Counted from the first letter of the stretch, positions 19,658 through 29,097 are shown. The stretch: DNA of 64,000 nucleotides from Modestobacter altitudinis (GCF_005930475.1 NZ_SJEW01000002.1:108678-172677), one strand, 5' to 3'. Notes: generated from the letters alone by a model not told the origin. Made by a program: numbers and translations.

Positions 19658-20047
19658 TCACTTGACGGTGACGGTGGCGCCAGCGCCCTCGAGGGAGGCC
19701 TTGGCCTTCTCGGCGGCGTCCTTGGCGACCTTCTCCAGCACCGGCTTGGGCGCGTTGTCGACCAGGTCCTTGGCCTCCTTGAGGCCGAGCGAGGTCAGCG
19801 TGCGCACCTCCTTGATGACCTGGATCTTCTTGTCGCCGGCAGCCTCGAGGATGACGTCGAACTCGTCCTGCTCGGCCGGGGCCTCAGCAGCCGGGCCGCC
19901 ACCGGCGGGGCCGGCGGCCGCGACGGCGACGGGGGCAGCGGCGGTGACGTCGAAGGTCTCCTCGAACTGCTTCACGAAGTCGGACAGCTCCAGGAGGGTC
20001 ATCTCCTTGAAGGCGTCGAGCAACTCGTCGGAAGAGAGCTTGGCCAT
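19658..20047 (-). CDS. rplL: 50S ribosomal protein L7/L12
   Basis: L7/L12, 129 aa, forms the flexible stalk that recruits translation GTPases. The N-terminal dimerisation domain [20 protein letters not shown] is followed by an Ala/Gly/Pro hinge and the C-terminal GTPase-binding domain ([20 protein letters not shown]). I use the ATG at 20047; the frame upstream overlaps rplJ. It lies 16 bases after rplJ. Confidence 0.97.
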   Translation of the reverse strand: MAKLSSDELLDAFKEMTLLELSDFVKQFEETFDVTAAAPVAVAAAGPAGGGPAAEAPAEQDEFDVILEAAGDKKIQVIKEVRTLTSLGLKEAKDLVDNAPKPVLEKVAKDAAEKAKASLEGAGATVTVK

Positions 20048-20063
20048 GGTGTCTCCTTGGGGG

Positions 20064-20678
20064 TCAGTCGGTGCTGACCGCGGTGTCCGCGGCAGCATCG
20101 GTCGTGTCGGGGGTGGTGTCAGCAGCAGTCGTGTCGTCTGCGGCCGGAGCAGAGGCGCCCTCGGCGGACTCCTTCTTCTCCTGCAGCGCGGCGGCCAGCC
20201 GGGCGACCTGCGACAGCGGGGCCTGGAACAGCCCGGCCGCCTTGGTGAGGTTGCCCTTCATCCCGCCGGCCAGCTTGGCCAGCAGGACCTCACGGGGCTC
20301 GACGTCGGCGAGGCGCGAGACCTCGGCTGCGTCGACCGTGCGGCCCTCGACCACGCCACCCTTGATGACGAGCAGGGGGTTGGCGCGGCTGAAGTCTCGG
20401 ATGGCCTTCGCGGCCTCGACCGGGTCACCCTCGATGAAGGCGATCGCGGTCGGACCGGTGAGCAGCGGAGCCAGGTCGGTGTGACCGACCGAGTCCGCGG
20501 CCCGCTTCGTCAGGGTGTTCTTGACGACGGCGTAGCTGCTGCCCGCACCGAGGGAACGGCGCAGCTGGGTCAGCTGCGCCACGGTCAGCCCGCGGTACTC
20601 GGTGAGCACGGCCGCGCTGGAGTTGTTGAACCGCTCGGTGATCTCCTCGATCACCGCGGCCTTCGCCTGCGTGGGCAT
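20064..20678 (-). CDS. rplJ: 50S ribosomal protein L10
   Basis: L10, 204 aa, anchors L7/L12 dimers to the ribosome and in many bacteria represses its own operon by binding the mRNA leader. The N-terminal RNA-binding part ([29 protein letters not shown]) and the L12-binding helix are present. A Thr/Asp/Ala-rich tail of about 30 residues follows. Ribosome site GAGAGGAGG lies just before the ATG. Confidence 0.97.
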   Translation of the reverse strand: MPTQAKAAVIEEITERFNNSSAAVLTEYRGLTVAQLTQLRRSLGAGSSYAVVKNTLTKRAADSVGHTDLAPLLTGPTAIAFIEGDPVEAAKAIRDFSRANPLLVIKGGVVEGRTVDAAEVSRLADVEPREVLLAKLAGGMKGNLTKAAGLFQAPLSQVARLAAALQEKKESAEGASAPAADDTTAADTTPDTTDAAADTAVSTD

Positions 20679-20689
20679 GGGCCTCCTCT

Positions 20690-20900
20690 CGTCTGTCGGG
20701 CGACCACCGGCGGCGTGCGCCCGGGGCGATCAGGGCCCGGAAACGAGGAACGCCCCGGCGCAGAGCGCACGGGGCGAGGGACAGGCCGGGTTCCGGGCGA
20801 GCCCGGGCCGCGACGCGTTCGTCGTACCGTCCACCTGCGCGGGTCGCCCGGACATCCGGACCTTCGATCGCACGCGGGCGTGCGACGACCATGCGGTCTT
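20690..20900 (-). ncRNA. Probable L10-type autoregulatory leader of rplJL
   Basis: The leader upstream of rplJ is highly structured and has no gene. It contains a hairpin with CGCCCCG/CGGGGCG arms (20751-20757 with 20770-20776) followed, in the direction of transcription, by a pyrimidine-rich run TTCCTCGTTT, like an attenuator. A possible -10 box TACGCT lies near 20918-20923 on the minus strand. L10(L12)4-binding leaders are known at this position in many bacteria; the exact boundaries here are my estimate. Confidence 0.45.
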
Positions 20901-20971
20901 GGGGGGAACGGCGCCCAGCGTACGCCATCCGCCGGCGCCGTGCCCGCCCCCTCCGGGCAGGAGCGACGCGA

Positions 20972-21886
20972 TCACCCCGGCCGGCCCGTCTGGCGGACCC
21001 AGCTCCGCCGGGTGGTCCCGATCCGGTGCCACCCGAACCGGCCGAACCACGGCTCCAGCGCCAGGTCCTCCTCGCCCAGCGCGACGAGGAACCGGCGGGT
21101 CCCGCCGAGCCGGAGCCACTCGGCCAGGTGCTCCACCAGCCAGGTCCCGATCCCCTGCCCGCGGCGGTCGGCGTCGACGTGCAGCTCGGCCAGGTCGGCC
21201 CAGCCGTCCATCCGGTGCAGCGTCCCGCCCCGGGTGTGGTCGTCCTGGGCCTCGACGAAGCCGACGACCTCGCCGTCGAGCACGGCGTTGGACCGCGCGC
21301 CGAAGGTGCCCACCGTCCGGTGCACGGTGAGCCCCGGCAGTGTCGGACGCACCGGTCGCCGGACGCCGTCCAGCGTGCCGGCGAGGACGACCTCCGTCCG
21401 GCCTCCTGCGGGGTCGAACCCGGCGCTGCCGAAGACCCGGGCCACGTGCGGCCACGAGTCCGGGACCCCGTAGGTGGCGGCCGTGGGCAGGTCGCCGTCG
21501 GCGTACTGCCGGCGGACGTCCCAGGAGTCCAGCAGGCGCACGCACGCGGCGGCCAACCGTCCACCGGCGGCCTCGTGCGCCGGCCAGCACACCAGCCAGG
21601 CGATCTCGCCCGCGTCCCGCCAGTCCGCCGCGACGGTCGACCCCGTGCCGTACCGGCGCAGGTGGGCGGCGGCGACCAGGCGGCCGTCGACCTCCGCGAC
21701 CAGGGTGGCTCGGGCGACGACCCACGGGTCGGTGACGTACTGCCCGGGATCACGTTCCAGCTGGGACAGCAGGACGGCGACGGACACCGCCCAGCCGGGG
21801 ACGACGGCACAGACGTGCGCGTTGACCAGCGCGGTCAGCTGGTCCCGGTCGGCGCGACGGAAGGGGCGGACGACGGGGTCGGACAC
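20972..21886 (-). CDS. GNAT-family acetyltransferase with two GNAT-like halves
   Basis: A 304-aa protein whose C-terminal half has the acetyl-CoA loop DRRGQGIGTWLVEHLAEWL (motif A) after LAELHVDAD. The N-terminal half (VVRPFRRADRDQLTALVN, then LVAEVDGRLVAAAHLRRYG) looks like a second, decayed GNAT fold, so it is a tandem-GNAT enzyme. The acceptor substrate is unknown. It sits between rplA and the rplJ leader, same strand, and its 3' end is close to the predicted rplJ promoter. Confidence 0.8.
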   Translation of the reverse strand: MSDPVVRPFRRADRDQLTALVNAHVCAVVPGWAVSVAVLLSQLERDPGQYVTDPWVVARATLVAEVDGRLVAAAHLRRYGTGSTVAADWRDAGEIAWLVCWPAHEAAGGRLAAACVRLLDSWDVRRQYADGDLPTAATYGVPDSWPHVARVFGSAGFDPAGGRTEVVLAGTLDGVRRPVRPTLPGLTVHRTVGTFGARSNAVLDGEVVGFVEAQDDHTRGGTLHRMDGWADLAELHVDADRRGQGIGTWLVEHLAEWLRLGGTRRFLVALGEEDLALEPWFGRFGWHRIGTTRRSWVRQTGRPG

Positions 21887-22002
21887 GCGGGGACTCCAGT
21901 GACGTGCGCCCGGACGGGGCGCGATGGTCAGGAGCCGCTACCGGTGCGGCACCGCGCGACCGTAGCAGCGCAGCACTTCCCGCGGCCGTCCGTGGGACGC
22001 GA

Positions 22003-22032
22003 GAGGCCCCGCAGCAGCAGCTGCGGGGCCTC
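22003..22032 (-). terminator. Terminator hairpin after rplA
   Basis: A perfect 13-bp stem (22003-22015 with 22020-22032), loop AGCA, lies about 60 bases beyond the rplA stop and beyond the hairpin repeat copy. It should end the secE-nusG-rplKA transcript. Confidence 0.7.
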
Positions 22033-22036
22033 CCAT

Positions 22037-22092
22037 GGCCTCGTCCAGAGGCTCACCCCGAGCCTGCGAGGGGTGAGGAGGACGGGGTCCTT
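22037..22092 (-). repeat. GGCCCC-type hairpin repeat, copy 1 (after rplA)
   Basis: A 56-bp imperfect hairpin, outer arms GGCCTCGTCC and GGACGGGGTCC, inner arms around CTCACCCC and GGGGTGAG, central loop GAGCCTGCGA. It starts two bases behind the rplA stop codon. The same arrangement recurs at 22892, 23418 and 29391. Confidence 0.8.
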
Positions 22093-22094
22093 GC

Positions 22095-22814
22095 TCAGGC
22101 GGTGGGCTCGTCCACCAGCAGGTTGCGGGTGCGGTTCGGGTCGACCGGGATGCCCGGGCCCATGGTGGTCGAGACGGTGACTTTCTTGACGTACCGGCCC
22201 TTGGCGGCCGACGGCTTGGCGCGGAGCACCTCGTCGAGCGCGGCGGCGTAGTTCTCCACCAGCTTGGCCTCCTCGAAGGAGGTCTTGCCGATCACCAGGT
22301 GCAGGTTGGCCTGCTTGTCGACGCGGAAGTTGATCTTCCCGCCCTTGATGTCGTTGACGGCCTTGGTGACGTCGGGGGTCACGGTGCCGGTCTTCGGGTT
22401 CGGCATCAGGCCGCGGGGGCCGAGGATGCGGGCGATCCGGCCGACCTTGGCCATCTGGTCGGGCGTCGCGATCGCGGCGTCGAAGTCCAGGAAGCCGCCC
22501 TGGATCCGCTCGATCAGGTCGTCGGAGCCCACGACGTCGGCGCCGGCGGCCTCGGCCTGGGCGGCCTTGTCACCGGTCGCGAACACGATCACGCGGGCGG
22601 TCTTGCCGGTGCCGTGCGGCAGGTTGACCGTGCCGCGGACCATCTGGTCGGCCTTGCGGGGGTCGACCCCGAGGCGGATCGCGACCTCGACGGTGGCGTC
22701 GTACTTCGTGGTCGAGGTCTGCTTGGCGAGACCGGCAGCCTGCAGCGGGCTGTAGAGGGTGCTGTCGTCGACGAGCTCAGCGACCTTGCGGTAGTTCTTG
22801 CCGTGCTTGGCCAT
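22095..22814 (-). CDS. rplA: 50S ribosomal protein L1
   Basis: L1, 239 aa, forms the mobile stalk at the E site and can repress its own mRNA. The sequence has [16 protein letters not shown] and the signature region [19 protein letters not shown]. It lies after rplK in the conserved secE-nusG-rplK-rplA order, 134 bases downstream, with a hairpin repeat filling part of that gap. Confidence 0.97.
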   Translation of the reverse strand: MAKHGKNYRKVAELVDDSTLYSPLQAAGLAKQTSTTKYDATVEVAIRLGVDPRKADQMVRGTVNLPHGTGKTARVIVFATGDKAAQAEAAGADVVGSDDLIERIQGGFLDFDAAIATPDQMAKVGRIARILGPRGLMPNPKTGTVTPDVTKAVNDIKGGKINFRVDKQANLHLVIGKTSFEEAKLVENYAAALDEVLRAKPSAAKGRYVKKVTVSTTMGPGIPVDPNRTRNLLVDEPTA

Positions 22815-22891
22815 GGTGGTGCTCCTTCCCCCGGAACGGGGTCGTGTGGTGAACGGGCCTGGCCGGCCCTCCCACGTGAGGTGCTGGAACC

Positions 22892-22950
22892 GGCCCCCTC
22901 GTAGGGTCCCGACCTGAGCTTGCGAAGGTCGGGGGGCGAGGGGGTCCTTT
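22892..22950 (-). repeat. GGCCCC-type hairpin repeat, copy 2 (after rplK)
   Basis: A 59-bp imperfect hairpin with outer arms GGCCCCCTCG and CGAGGGGGTCC, inner arms TCCCGACCT and AGGTCGGGG, and loop GAGCTTGCGA. Its last bases overlap the TAA stop codon of rplK. The arms differ from copy 1 but remain paired, while the loop is nearly the same. Confidence 0.8.
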
Positions 22951-23377
22951 ACTTGACGGTGATGCCCATCGACCGGGCGGTGCCGGCGATGATCTTCTCG
23001 GCCTGCTCGAGGTCGTTGGCGTTGAGGTCTTCCATCTTGACCTGGGCGATCTCGCGGACCTGGTCACGGGTGACCGTGGCGACCTTGGTCTTGTGCGGCT
23101 CGCCCGACCCCTTCTCCACCCCGGCGGCCTTGAGCAGCATGCGGGCTGCCGGCGGCGTCTTGGTGACGAAGGTGAACGACCGGTCCTCGAAGACCGAGAT
23201 CTCCACGGGGACGATGTCCCCGCGCTGCGCCTCGGTCGCGGCGTTGTAGGCCTTGCAGAACTCCATGATGTTGACGCCGTGCTGGCCGAGCGCCGGACCC
23301 ACGGGCGGCGCGGGGGTGGCCGCACCGGCCTTGATCTGGAGCTTGATGACCGCGGTCAACCGCTTCCTGGGGGGCAT
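22949..23377 (-). CDS. rplK: 50S ribosomal protein L11
   Basis: L11, 142 aa, forms the GTPase-associated centre base with 23S rRNA and is needed for RelA-type stringent sensing. The proline-rich N-terminal domain ([20 protein letters not shown]) and the C-terminal rRNA-binding domain ([20 protein letters not shown]) are complete. It follows nusG, with copy 3 of the hairpin repeat between. Confidence 0.97.
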   Translation of the reverse strand: MPPRKRLTAVIKLQIKAGAATPAPPVGPALGQHGVNIMEFCKAYNAATEAQRGDIVPVEISVFEDRSFTFVTKTPPAARMLLKAAGVEKGSGEPHKTKVATVTRDQVREIAQVKMEDLNANDLEQAEKIIAGTARSMGITVK

Positions 23378-23417
23378 GACTTCCTTCTTCTCAGTGCGTT
23401 GATCAGTTCGGTTCGCT

Positions 23418-23475
23418 GGCCCCGCTGCAGGGTCCCGCCGCGAGCCTACGAGCGGTGGGGGGCAGCGGGGTCCTT
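23418..23475 (-). repeat. GGCCCC-type hairpin repeat, copy 3 (after nusG)
   Basis: A 58-bp imperfect hairpin, outer arms GGCCCCGCTGC and GCAGCGGGGTCC, inner arms CCCGCCGC and GCGGTGGGG, loop GAGCCTACGA. It begins directly behind the nusG stop codon. Confidence 0.8.
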
Positions 23476-23476
23476 C

Positions 23477-24373
23477 TCACAACTTGGTGACCTGGGTGAA
23501 CGACAGCTCGACCGGCGTCTCGCGGCCGAAGATGGAGACGAGGACCTGGAGCTTCTGCTGCTCGGGGTTGATCTCGTTGATGGTGGCCGGCAGCGTCGCG
23601 AAGGGACCGTCCATGACGGTGACGGACTCACCCACCTCGAACTCGACGACGGTCGTCGCGGAGGCCGTGGGTGCGGCCTCGGCGGCCGCGGCCGGCTTCT
23701 CGGTGACCGCCGGCACCAGCAGGTTGACGACCTCGTCGATGCTCAGCGGGGACGGCTTGGAGGTGGCGCCGACGAAGCCGGTGACACCCGGGGTGTTGCG
23801 CACCGCGCCCCACGACTCGTCGTTGAGGTCCATCCGGACCAGCAGGTACCCGGGCAGCTTCTTGCGGTTGACCTGGGTCCGCTTGCCGTTCTTGATCTCG
23901 GTGACCTCCTCGGTGGGCACCTCGATCTGGAAGATGTAGTCCTCCATGTCCAGCGACGTGATCCGGGACTCGAGGTTGGTCTTCACCTTGTTCTCGTAGC
24001 CCGCGTAGGAGTGGATCACGTACCAGTCGCCGAACTGGCTGCGCAGCGTCGAACGCAGCGCCGTGGCCGGGTCCTCGTCCTGCTCGGCGGCGGCCTCGAG
24101 GGTCTCGGTGACCAGCGGGTCGTGGTCGGGCGCCGGCTCGGCGAGCGGGTCGCCGACGAGGCTGTCCGCGCTGCCGGTCTCCACGACGGGGGTCACGTCG
24201 GCGACCCCGCTGGCGGTGTCCTGGTCGGCGGTGTCGCTGGAGCCCTCGGCGGAGCCGGTCTCGCCGGCGCCCGTCTCGAGGTCGACGCTGCCGCGCACGT
24301 CGGCACGTGCGTCGTCGAGGTCGATGCCCTCGACCGCGCTGTCGGTCTCGAAGGGCTCGCGGGGGTCCGTCAC
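23477..24373 (-). CDS. nusG: Transcription termination/antitermination factor NusG
   Basis: NusG, 298 aa, binds RNA polymerase and couples it to the ribosome or Rho. The first ~115 residues are a low-complexity acidic extension, common in actinobacteria. The NGN domain starts at [20 protein letters not shown] and includes [15 protein letters not shown]. After an Ala-rich linker, the C-terminal KOW domain reads [19 protein letters not shown]. It lies 43 bases after secE. Confidence 0.96.
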   Translation of the reverse strand: MTDPREPFETDSAVEGIDLDDARADVRGSVDLETGAGETGSAEGSSDTADQDTASGVADVTPVVETGSADSLVGDPLAEPAPDHDPLVTETLEAAAEQDEDPATALRSTLRSQFGDWYVIHSYAGYENKVKTNLESRITSLDMEDYIFQIEVPTEEVTEIKNGKRTQVNRKKLPGYLLVRMDLNDESWGAVRNTPGVTGFVGATSKPSPLSIDEVVNLLVPAVTEKPAAAAEAAPTASATTVVEFEVGESVTVMDGPFATLPATINEINPEQQKLQVLVSIFGRETPVELSFTQVTKL

Positions 24374-24416
24374 TGGGTCTCTTCCTTGTCGGGTGTGGTG
24401 CAGGCCAGGGAGCGGG

Positions 24417-24902
24417 TCAGCCGAAGACGGCGAGCACGCCCTGGGCGAAGGCGATGTCGAGGCCGGCCACGAGCGCCACCATGACGGCGACGAAGACGAT
24501 CACCACGGTCGTGTAGGTGATCAGCTCCTTGCGGCCGGGCCAGATGACCTTGCGGAGCTCGGCGACGACCTCACGGAGGAACCGGCCGATGCTGCGCTTG
24601 TGGCGCAGCTCGGCGGCGCGGGCCCGCTCGGCGTCGGCGCGCGACCGGGTGCCGTCGCCGGCGCGGGTGGCGCCGGTGGTCCGGTTGGCGGGACGGTCGG
24701 AGGTGCTGCGCTGCCGTCGACGCGTGGGCGCGGCGACGACCTTGTCCTCGTCGGACTCGGCCTCGTCCGCGAGCTCGGCCTCGGCGGCCTCGAGCTCGGC
24801 GGCGTCCTCGACCCCGGGGGTCTCGGCGTCGATCTGCTCAGCGGTCAGCTCGTCGTCGGCGCGGGTGCCGTCGTCCGGCTCGCCGTCCTTCTCCTCGCTC
24901 AC
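24417..24902 (-). CDS. secE: Preprotein translocase subunit SecE
   Basis: SecE, 161 aa, clamps SecY in the Sec channel. The essential part is the last ~60 residues: an amphipathic helix ([19 protein letters not shown]) and one membrane segment ([19 protein letters not shown]). About 100 acidic, Ala/Glu-rich residues precede it, much longer than in E. coli homologues' cytosolic parts but usual in actinobacteria. Encoded between tRNA-Trp and nusG. Confidence 0.94.
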   Translation of the reverse strand: MSEEKDGEPDDGTRADDELTAEQIDAETPGVEDAAELEAAEAELADEAESDEDKVVAAPTRRRQRSTSDRPANRTTGATRAGDGTRSRADAERARAAELRHKRSIGRFLREVVAELRKVIWPGRKELITYTTVVIVFVAVMVALVAGLDIAFAQGVLAVFG

Positions 24903-24937
24903 AGCGCCTCGCTCCTCGGTCGTCGGTCAGGTGGTGG

Positions 24938-25010
<73 letters not shown>

Positions 25011-25214
25011 AGGGAACGCCGGGCCGCGTCACGGCGCGACCGAGCTCCTCGAGAGGAGCCCCGGGGCACGCCGGTGGCGGGGTCCCACTGGCCCCAGGTC
25101 GTCGAGTGTACGGGACCGCCGGGACCGACGGCCAACACGGCAGGCGAGCCCCTCCCACAGGGGCGCCGCCGGACGCCGCCGGACCGGCCCACCGGGTCTG
25201 ACACGATCGCCGCC

Positions 25215-26474
25215 ATGACCACTGCCCCCGTGCCGGACGCCGCGGTCCCGCCCCCGGTCCCGGTCCGGCCGGCCGAGCGCCGCGTGTCCCGGCGGGTCGC
25301 TGCGATCACCCCGTCGGCGACGCTGGCCGTGGACGCCCGCGCGAAGGCGCTGCGGGCCGCCGGCTCCCCGGTGATCGGCTTCGCCGCGGGTGAGCCCGAC
25401 TTCCCCTCCCCGCCCCACGTGGTCGCCGCCGCCGTGGCCGCCGCGCAGGACCCGGCGAACCACCGGTACTCCCCAGCGGGCGGGCTGCCCGAGCTCAAGG
25501 AGGCGATCGTCGCCAAGACGCTGCGCGACTCCGGGCTCCGCGCTCGCCCGGCCGACGTGCTGGTGACCAACGGCGGCAAGCAGGCCGTCCAGGAGGCCCT
25601 CGCCACCCTGATCGACCCCGGCGACGAGGTGCTGCTGCCGACCCCGTACTGGACCACCTACCCGGAGGCCGTCCGGCTGGCCGGCGGCGTCCCGGTGCCC
25701 GTGGTCGCCGACGAGGCCAGCGGCTACCTGGTGTCGGTGGGCCAGCTGGAGGCCGCCCGGACCGCACGGACCCGGCTGCTGCTGTTCTGCTCCCCGGCCA
25801 ACCCCACCGGGGCGGTGCACCCCGCGGAGGAGGTCGCCGAGATCGGGCGCTGGGCCCTGGACGCCGGGCTGTGGGTGCTCACCGACGAGATCTACGAGCA
25901 CCTCGTCTACGGCGGGGCCACCGCGCCCTCGCTGCCCGCGCTGGTGCCCGAGCTGCAGTCCCGCTGCGTCGTCGTCAACGGCGTCGCGAAGACCTACGCC
26001 ATGACCGGCTGGCGGGTGGGCTGGCTGCTCGGCCCGGCCGACGTCGTCGCGGCCGCCACCGCGCTGCAGTCGCACTCCACGTCCAACGTCGCCAACGTCT
26101 CCCAGCTGGCCGCCGTCGCGGCGCTCACCGGTGACCAGTCCGCCGTCGCGACCATGCGCGCGGCGTTCGACCGCCGCCGGCAGACGATGGTGGGCATGCT
26201 CCGGGAGATCCCGGGGGTCGCGTGCCCCGAGCCGCAGGGCGCCTTCTACGCCTACCCGTCGGTCAAGGCGCTGCTCGGCCGGCCGATCGCCGGGCGCACC
26301 GTGCAGACCAGCGTCGAGCTCGCCGAGCTGCTGCTGGAGGAGGCGCAGGTCGCCGTCGTCCCCGGTGAGGCGTTCGGGACCCCCGGCTACCTGCGGCTGT
26401 CCTACTCCCTCGGGGACGACGACCTCGTCGAGGGCGTGTCCCGGATGCAGCGGCTGCTCGGCTCCGCCGGCTGA
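25215..26474 (+). CDS. Aspartate/aromatic-type aminotransferase (PLP-dependent, fold I)
   Basis: A 419-aa class I/II aminotransferase. Visible signatures: [13 protein letters not shown] (phosphate-side loop), [11 protein letters not shown] (substrate-binding Asn), [11 protein letters not shown] (Asp and Tyr that hold PLP), the Schiff-base lysine in [15 protein letters not shown] (about K259), and the C-terminal LRLSYSLG with the carboxylate-binding Arg. It probably acts as an aspartate aminotransferase (AspC/AspB-like). I start at the ATG at 25215; the frame upstream overlaps the tRNA. Divergent from tRNA-Trp. Confidence 0.88.
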   Translation: MTTAPVPDAAVPPPVPVRPAERRVSRRVAAITPSATLAVDARAKALRAAGSPVIGFAAGEPDFPSPPHVVAAAVAAAQDPANHRYSPAGGLPELKEAIVAKTLRDSGLRARPADVLVTNGGKQAVQEALATLIDPGDEVLLPTPYWTTYPEAVRLAGGVPVPVVADEASGYLVSVGQLEAARTARTRLLLFCSPANPTGAVHPAEEVAEIGRWALDAGLWVLTDEIYEHLVYGGATAPSLPALVPELQSRCVVVNGVAKTYAMTGWRVGWLLGPADVVAAATALQSHSTSNVANVSQLAAVAALTGDQSAVATMRAAFDRRRQTMVGMLREIPGVACPEPQGAFYAYPSVKALLGRPIAGRTVQTSVELAELLLEEAQVAVVPGEAFGTPGYLRLSYSLGDDDLVEGVSRMQRLLGSAG

Positions 26475-26483
26475 GCGGCGTCG

Positions 26484-27893
26484 TCAGCGGGGCAGGTCCT
26501 CGGGGTCGAGCGCCCCGGCCTGCTGCAGCACGGTGAGCGCGGCCGGCAGGTCGGCCAGCGCCGTCCCGACGTCGGCCGGGGTCGCGATCGCCCAGGCCCG
26601 GGCGTCGACGTAGCAGCGCAGTGCCGCGTCGAAGGCATCGGCGCCGGCCCGCTGCCGCGCGGTGAGCAGCGCGGCAGCCCCCTTGCCGTACACCGCCGTC
26701 ACGTAGCGGCGGTCGTCGGGGAAGGACGCCATGGAGCCGCCGACGTCCCCGTCGGTGGCCAGCAACCGGCTCACCTGGGCGGGGGGTGGGTCGCCGGTCA
26801 CCGACTCCGCGTAGCTGGCGAACGCCTCGTCCAGCCACGGGTCACGGAACTGGGAGTCCCCGACCATCCCGTAGAACCACATGTGCGCGACCTCGTGCAC
26901 CAGGACCGTCTCGTCCTCGCTGGCCAGCAGGATCGACGAGGGGTACTCGATCCCGCCACCGAAGTCCGGCAGCCACGGCACGGTGAGCGTGGCGTAGGGG
27001 AACGCGCCGAAGCGGGCACCGAGCTGCTCGATCGCCTCCCCCGTCGCCCGGGCCAGCCGGGCCGGGTCCCGACCGGACCCGGGGAGCACCCCGGTGGTCA
27101 CCCGGACGCCGTCGACCTCGGTCTCGGCGGTGACGAAGGAGCCTGCGGCCACGCTGACGTCCCGGGCGACCGGCTCGTGGGAGGTCCAGGTCCGCCGCCC
27201 GCCGCGCTCGCGGGTCGGCTCGTCCTGGTCGCCGGTCATCAGCACGGTGAGCGCGGCCGGCGCGTCGACCGAGATGGTCGTGTCGCTGACCGGGCTGCTG
27301 GCGGTCTCGCCGGTGAGGGCCACGAACGGGTCGCGCGCCCAGCCCACCCCAGGTTCCCACGCCAGCAGCGGCGCGCCGCTGGCCCACCAGGAGACGCCCG
27401 GGGCGGTGCCCAGCCGCTCGAAGCCGCCGCCGCCGAGCCGGAGCGTGAAGTTCAGCGCGACCTCGGTGGGCTCCCCCGCGGCCAGCCGGTCGGCCAGCGT
27501 GATGACGTAGAGCCCACCCGGGGCGGCCGCCGCCGCGCTCTCGTACCCGCTGCCGGCGACGTCCGCGCCGCGCACCGCGGTGACGGTCAGCTGGTTGCCG
27601 AGGGCGGTGGCGTCGGGGCCGTTGGGCACCAGCCGGAAGACCAGTTCCCCGGTCGGCAGGTCGGGGGTGAAGAGGACGGTCTCGGTGCCGGTGACCGTCC
27701 GCAGGTCGTCGCCGAGGGTGAGGTCGAGGTCGACGACGGGCCGGTCGGGACCAGGCGCGGCGCGCTCCTGGGGGCAGCTGGCGTCCTCGGTGGCCGGCGC
27801 CGCGCCGACGGGGGCGGTCGAGGCCGCCGGCCCGGTCGCGCCGCAGCCGGCGGTGAGCAGCAGGGCAGCCAGGACGACGGGGGCCCGGCGCAT
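26484..27893 (-). CDS. M1-family metallopeptidase lipoprotein
   Basis: A 469-aa secreted lipoprotein: signal peptide MRRAPVVLAALLLTAGC with lipobox LTAGC, so it should be anchored to the outer face of the membrane. A beta-rich N-terminal domain like those of M1 aminopeptidases is followed by the zinc site HEVAHMWFYGMVGDSQ (about residue 333) and the third ligand Glu in DEAFASYAE about 20 residues on. The GGIEY in PDFGGGIEYPS corresponds to the GAMEN exopeptidase loop in altered form. It ends ten bases from the convergent aminotransferase gene. Confidence 0.85.
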   Translation of the reverse strand: MRRAPVVLAALLLTAGCGATGPAASTAPVGAAPATEDASCPQERAAPGPDRPVVDLDLTLGDDLRTVTGTETVLFTPDLPTGELVFRLVPNGPDATALGNQLTVTAVRGADVAGSGYESAAAAAPGGLYVITLADRLAAGEPTEVALNFTLRLGGGGFERLGTAPGVSWWASGAPLLAWEPGVGWARDPFVALTGETASSPVSDTTISVDAPAALTVLMTGDQDEPTRERGGRRTWTSHEPVARDVSVAAGSFVTAETEVDGVRVTTGVLPGSGRDPARLARATGEAIEQLGARFGAFPYATLTVPWLPDFGGGIEYPSSILLASEDETVLVHEVAHMWFYGMVGDSQFRDPWLDEAFASYAESVTGDPPPAQVSRLLATDGDVGGSMASFPDDRRYVTAVYGKGAAALLTARQRAGADAFDAALRCYVDARAWAIATPADVGTALADLPAALTVLQQAGALDPEDLPR

Positions 27894-27914
27894 CGTCGTC
27901 CTCCGCCCGCCGGG

Positions 27915-28340
27915 TCAGCTCAGCGCGACGACGGCGCGGGCCAGGGACAGCACCTTGTCCCCGTTGCTGGTGACGGTCAGGTCGACGCGCACCCGGCCGT
28001 CCTCCCCCACCGCCGCGACCCGCCCGCGGACGGTCAGCTCGGCACCCGACCCGTCGTCCGGGACGACGACCGGGCGGGAGAACCGCACCTGGTAGTCCAC
28101 GACGGCTCCCGGGTCACCGGCCCACCGGGTGACCGCGCGAGCGGCGACCCCGGCGGTGAGCATGCCGTGCGCGATGACGTCGGGCAGGCCCACCTCGCGG
28201 GCGACCCGCTCGTTCCAGTGGATGACGTTGAAGTCCCCGGAGGCACCGGCGTACCGGACCAGGTCCGCGCGGGTGACCCGGGAGGTCTGCTCGGGGAGCT
28301 CAGCGCCGACCGCGACGTCGGCCAGACGGCGGCGGCTCAC
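27915..28340 (-). CDS. hadB: MaoC-family hydratase (HadB-like)
   Basis: A 141-aa single hot-dog domain with the hydratase-2 catalytic signature ASGDFNVIHWNE followed by VIAHGMLTAG, so Asp and His are both present. In mycobacteria HadB is the catalytic subunit of the (3R)-hydroxyacyl-ACP dehydratase of FAS-II; whether a FAS-II dehydratase is meant here is inference. The GTG start overlaps the stop of the upstream subunit gene by four bases (GTGA), a mark of a heteromeric pair. Confidence 0.85.
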   Translation of the reverse strand: MSRRRLADVAVGAELPEQTSRVTRADLVRYAGASGDFNVIHWNERVAREVGLPDVIAHGMLTAGVAARAVTRWAGDPGAVVDYQVRFSRPVVVPDDGSGAELTVRGRVAAVGEDGRVRVDLTVTSNGDKVLSLARAVVALS

Positions 28341-28783
28341 GCGACGCCCCGGGCGACCAGCATCGAGCGGGTGGTGCAGACCGGCTCGCCGTCCTCGGTC
28401 GCGAGGTCCACCCGCGTGGTGAGCATGTCGTTGCCGGCCACGGTCCGCACCGCGTCGATCGTGGCGGTGGCCACCAGCCGGTCACCGGCACGGACGGGCC
28501 GGTGGTGGGTGAACCGCTGCTCCCCGTGGACGACCCGGCTGTAGTCGATCGCGACGTCCGGGTCCTCCACCACCACGTTGCCCGCGCCCAGGCTCAGCAC
28601 GATGGCGAACGTCGGCGGCGCGATGACGTCGGGGTGCCCGGCCGCACGGGCGGCCGCCGGGTCGAGGTACACCGGGTCGAGGTCGCCCAGGGCCGCGGCG
28701 AACTCGGCGATCTTCTCCCGGCCGACCTCGTACACGGCAGAGGGCGGGTAGCTGCGCCCGACCAGTCCTGCGTCCAGCGCCAT
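28337..28783 (-). CDS. hadA: MaoC/FAS1-like dehydratase subunit (HadA-like)
   Basis: A 148-aa hot-dog-fold protein (VGRSYPPSAVYEVGREKIAE, then VIAPPTFAIVLS and VHGEQRFTHHRPVRAGD). It lacks the full Asp-His catalytic pair, as expected of the HadA substrate-binding partner. Start at ATG 28783 gives MALDAGLVGRSYPP; the long frame upstream overlaps rpmG. The order rpmG-hadA-hadB-...-trpT-secE-nusG matches mycobacteria, but no hadC is present. Confidence 0.85.
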   Translation of the reverse strand: MALDAGLVGRSYPPSAVYEVGREKIAEFAAALGDLDPVYLDPAAARAAGHPDVIAPPTFAIVLSLGAGNVVVEDPDVAIDYSRVVHGEQRFTHHRPVRAGDRLVATATIDAVRTVAGNDMLTTRVDLATEDGEPVCTTRSMLVARGVA

Positions 28784-28815
28784 GCTCCCGCCCCCTCGCC
28801 TCGCGACCGCTGCGG

Positions 28816-28980
28816 TCAGCGCGTCTCGCGGTGGACCGTGTGCCGACGGTCGGTCGGGCAGTACTTCTTCAGCTCGATCCGGTCGGGGTCGTTCCGACGG
28901 TTCTTGCGGGTGATGTAGTTGCGGTTCTTGCACTCCTGGCAGGCCAGGGTGATCTTCGGACGGACGTCTGTGGCTGCCAT
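28816..28980 (-). CDS. rpmG: 50S ribosomal protein L33
   Basis: L33, 54 aa, starting [20 protein letters not shown] (ATG 28980-28978). It has the first zinc pair (CQEC) but only one cysteine of the second pair: the usual CPxC is CPTD here. Family members with four cysteines bind zinc; this one keeps three plus an Asp and a nearby His. It lies between tRNA-Met and hadA, its usual place in actinobacteria. Confidence 0.93.
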   Translation of the reverse strand: MAATDVRPKITLACQECKNRNYITRKNRRNDPDRIELKKYCPTDRRHTVHRETR

Positions 28981-29069
28981 GAGCGCTGTCCTCGCCTTGT
29001 TCTGTGTGTCGAGAGGGGCCTCGACGTGCTGGGTGCTGCTCGTGCGCGGCGGGTGCCACGCACGACGAC

Positions 29070-29089
29070 GGACCCCGCTCGCGGGGTCC
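29070..29089 (-). terminator. Hairpin after tRNA-Met
   Basis: A perfect 9-bp stem GGACCCCGC/GCGGGGTCC with a two-base loop, eight bases past the 3' end of tRNA-Met and before rpmG. Probably a terminator or processing hairpin. Confidence 0.55.
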
Positions 29090-29097
29090 GTCCGGGG

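Noticed and set aside
29051..29090. Hairpin near tRNA-Met as a fifth copy of the GGCCCC-type repeat
   Set aside because: It shares GGACCCC/GGGGTCC ends but lacks the inner arms and the GAGCNTRCGA loop.
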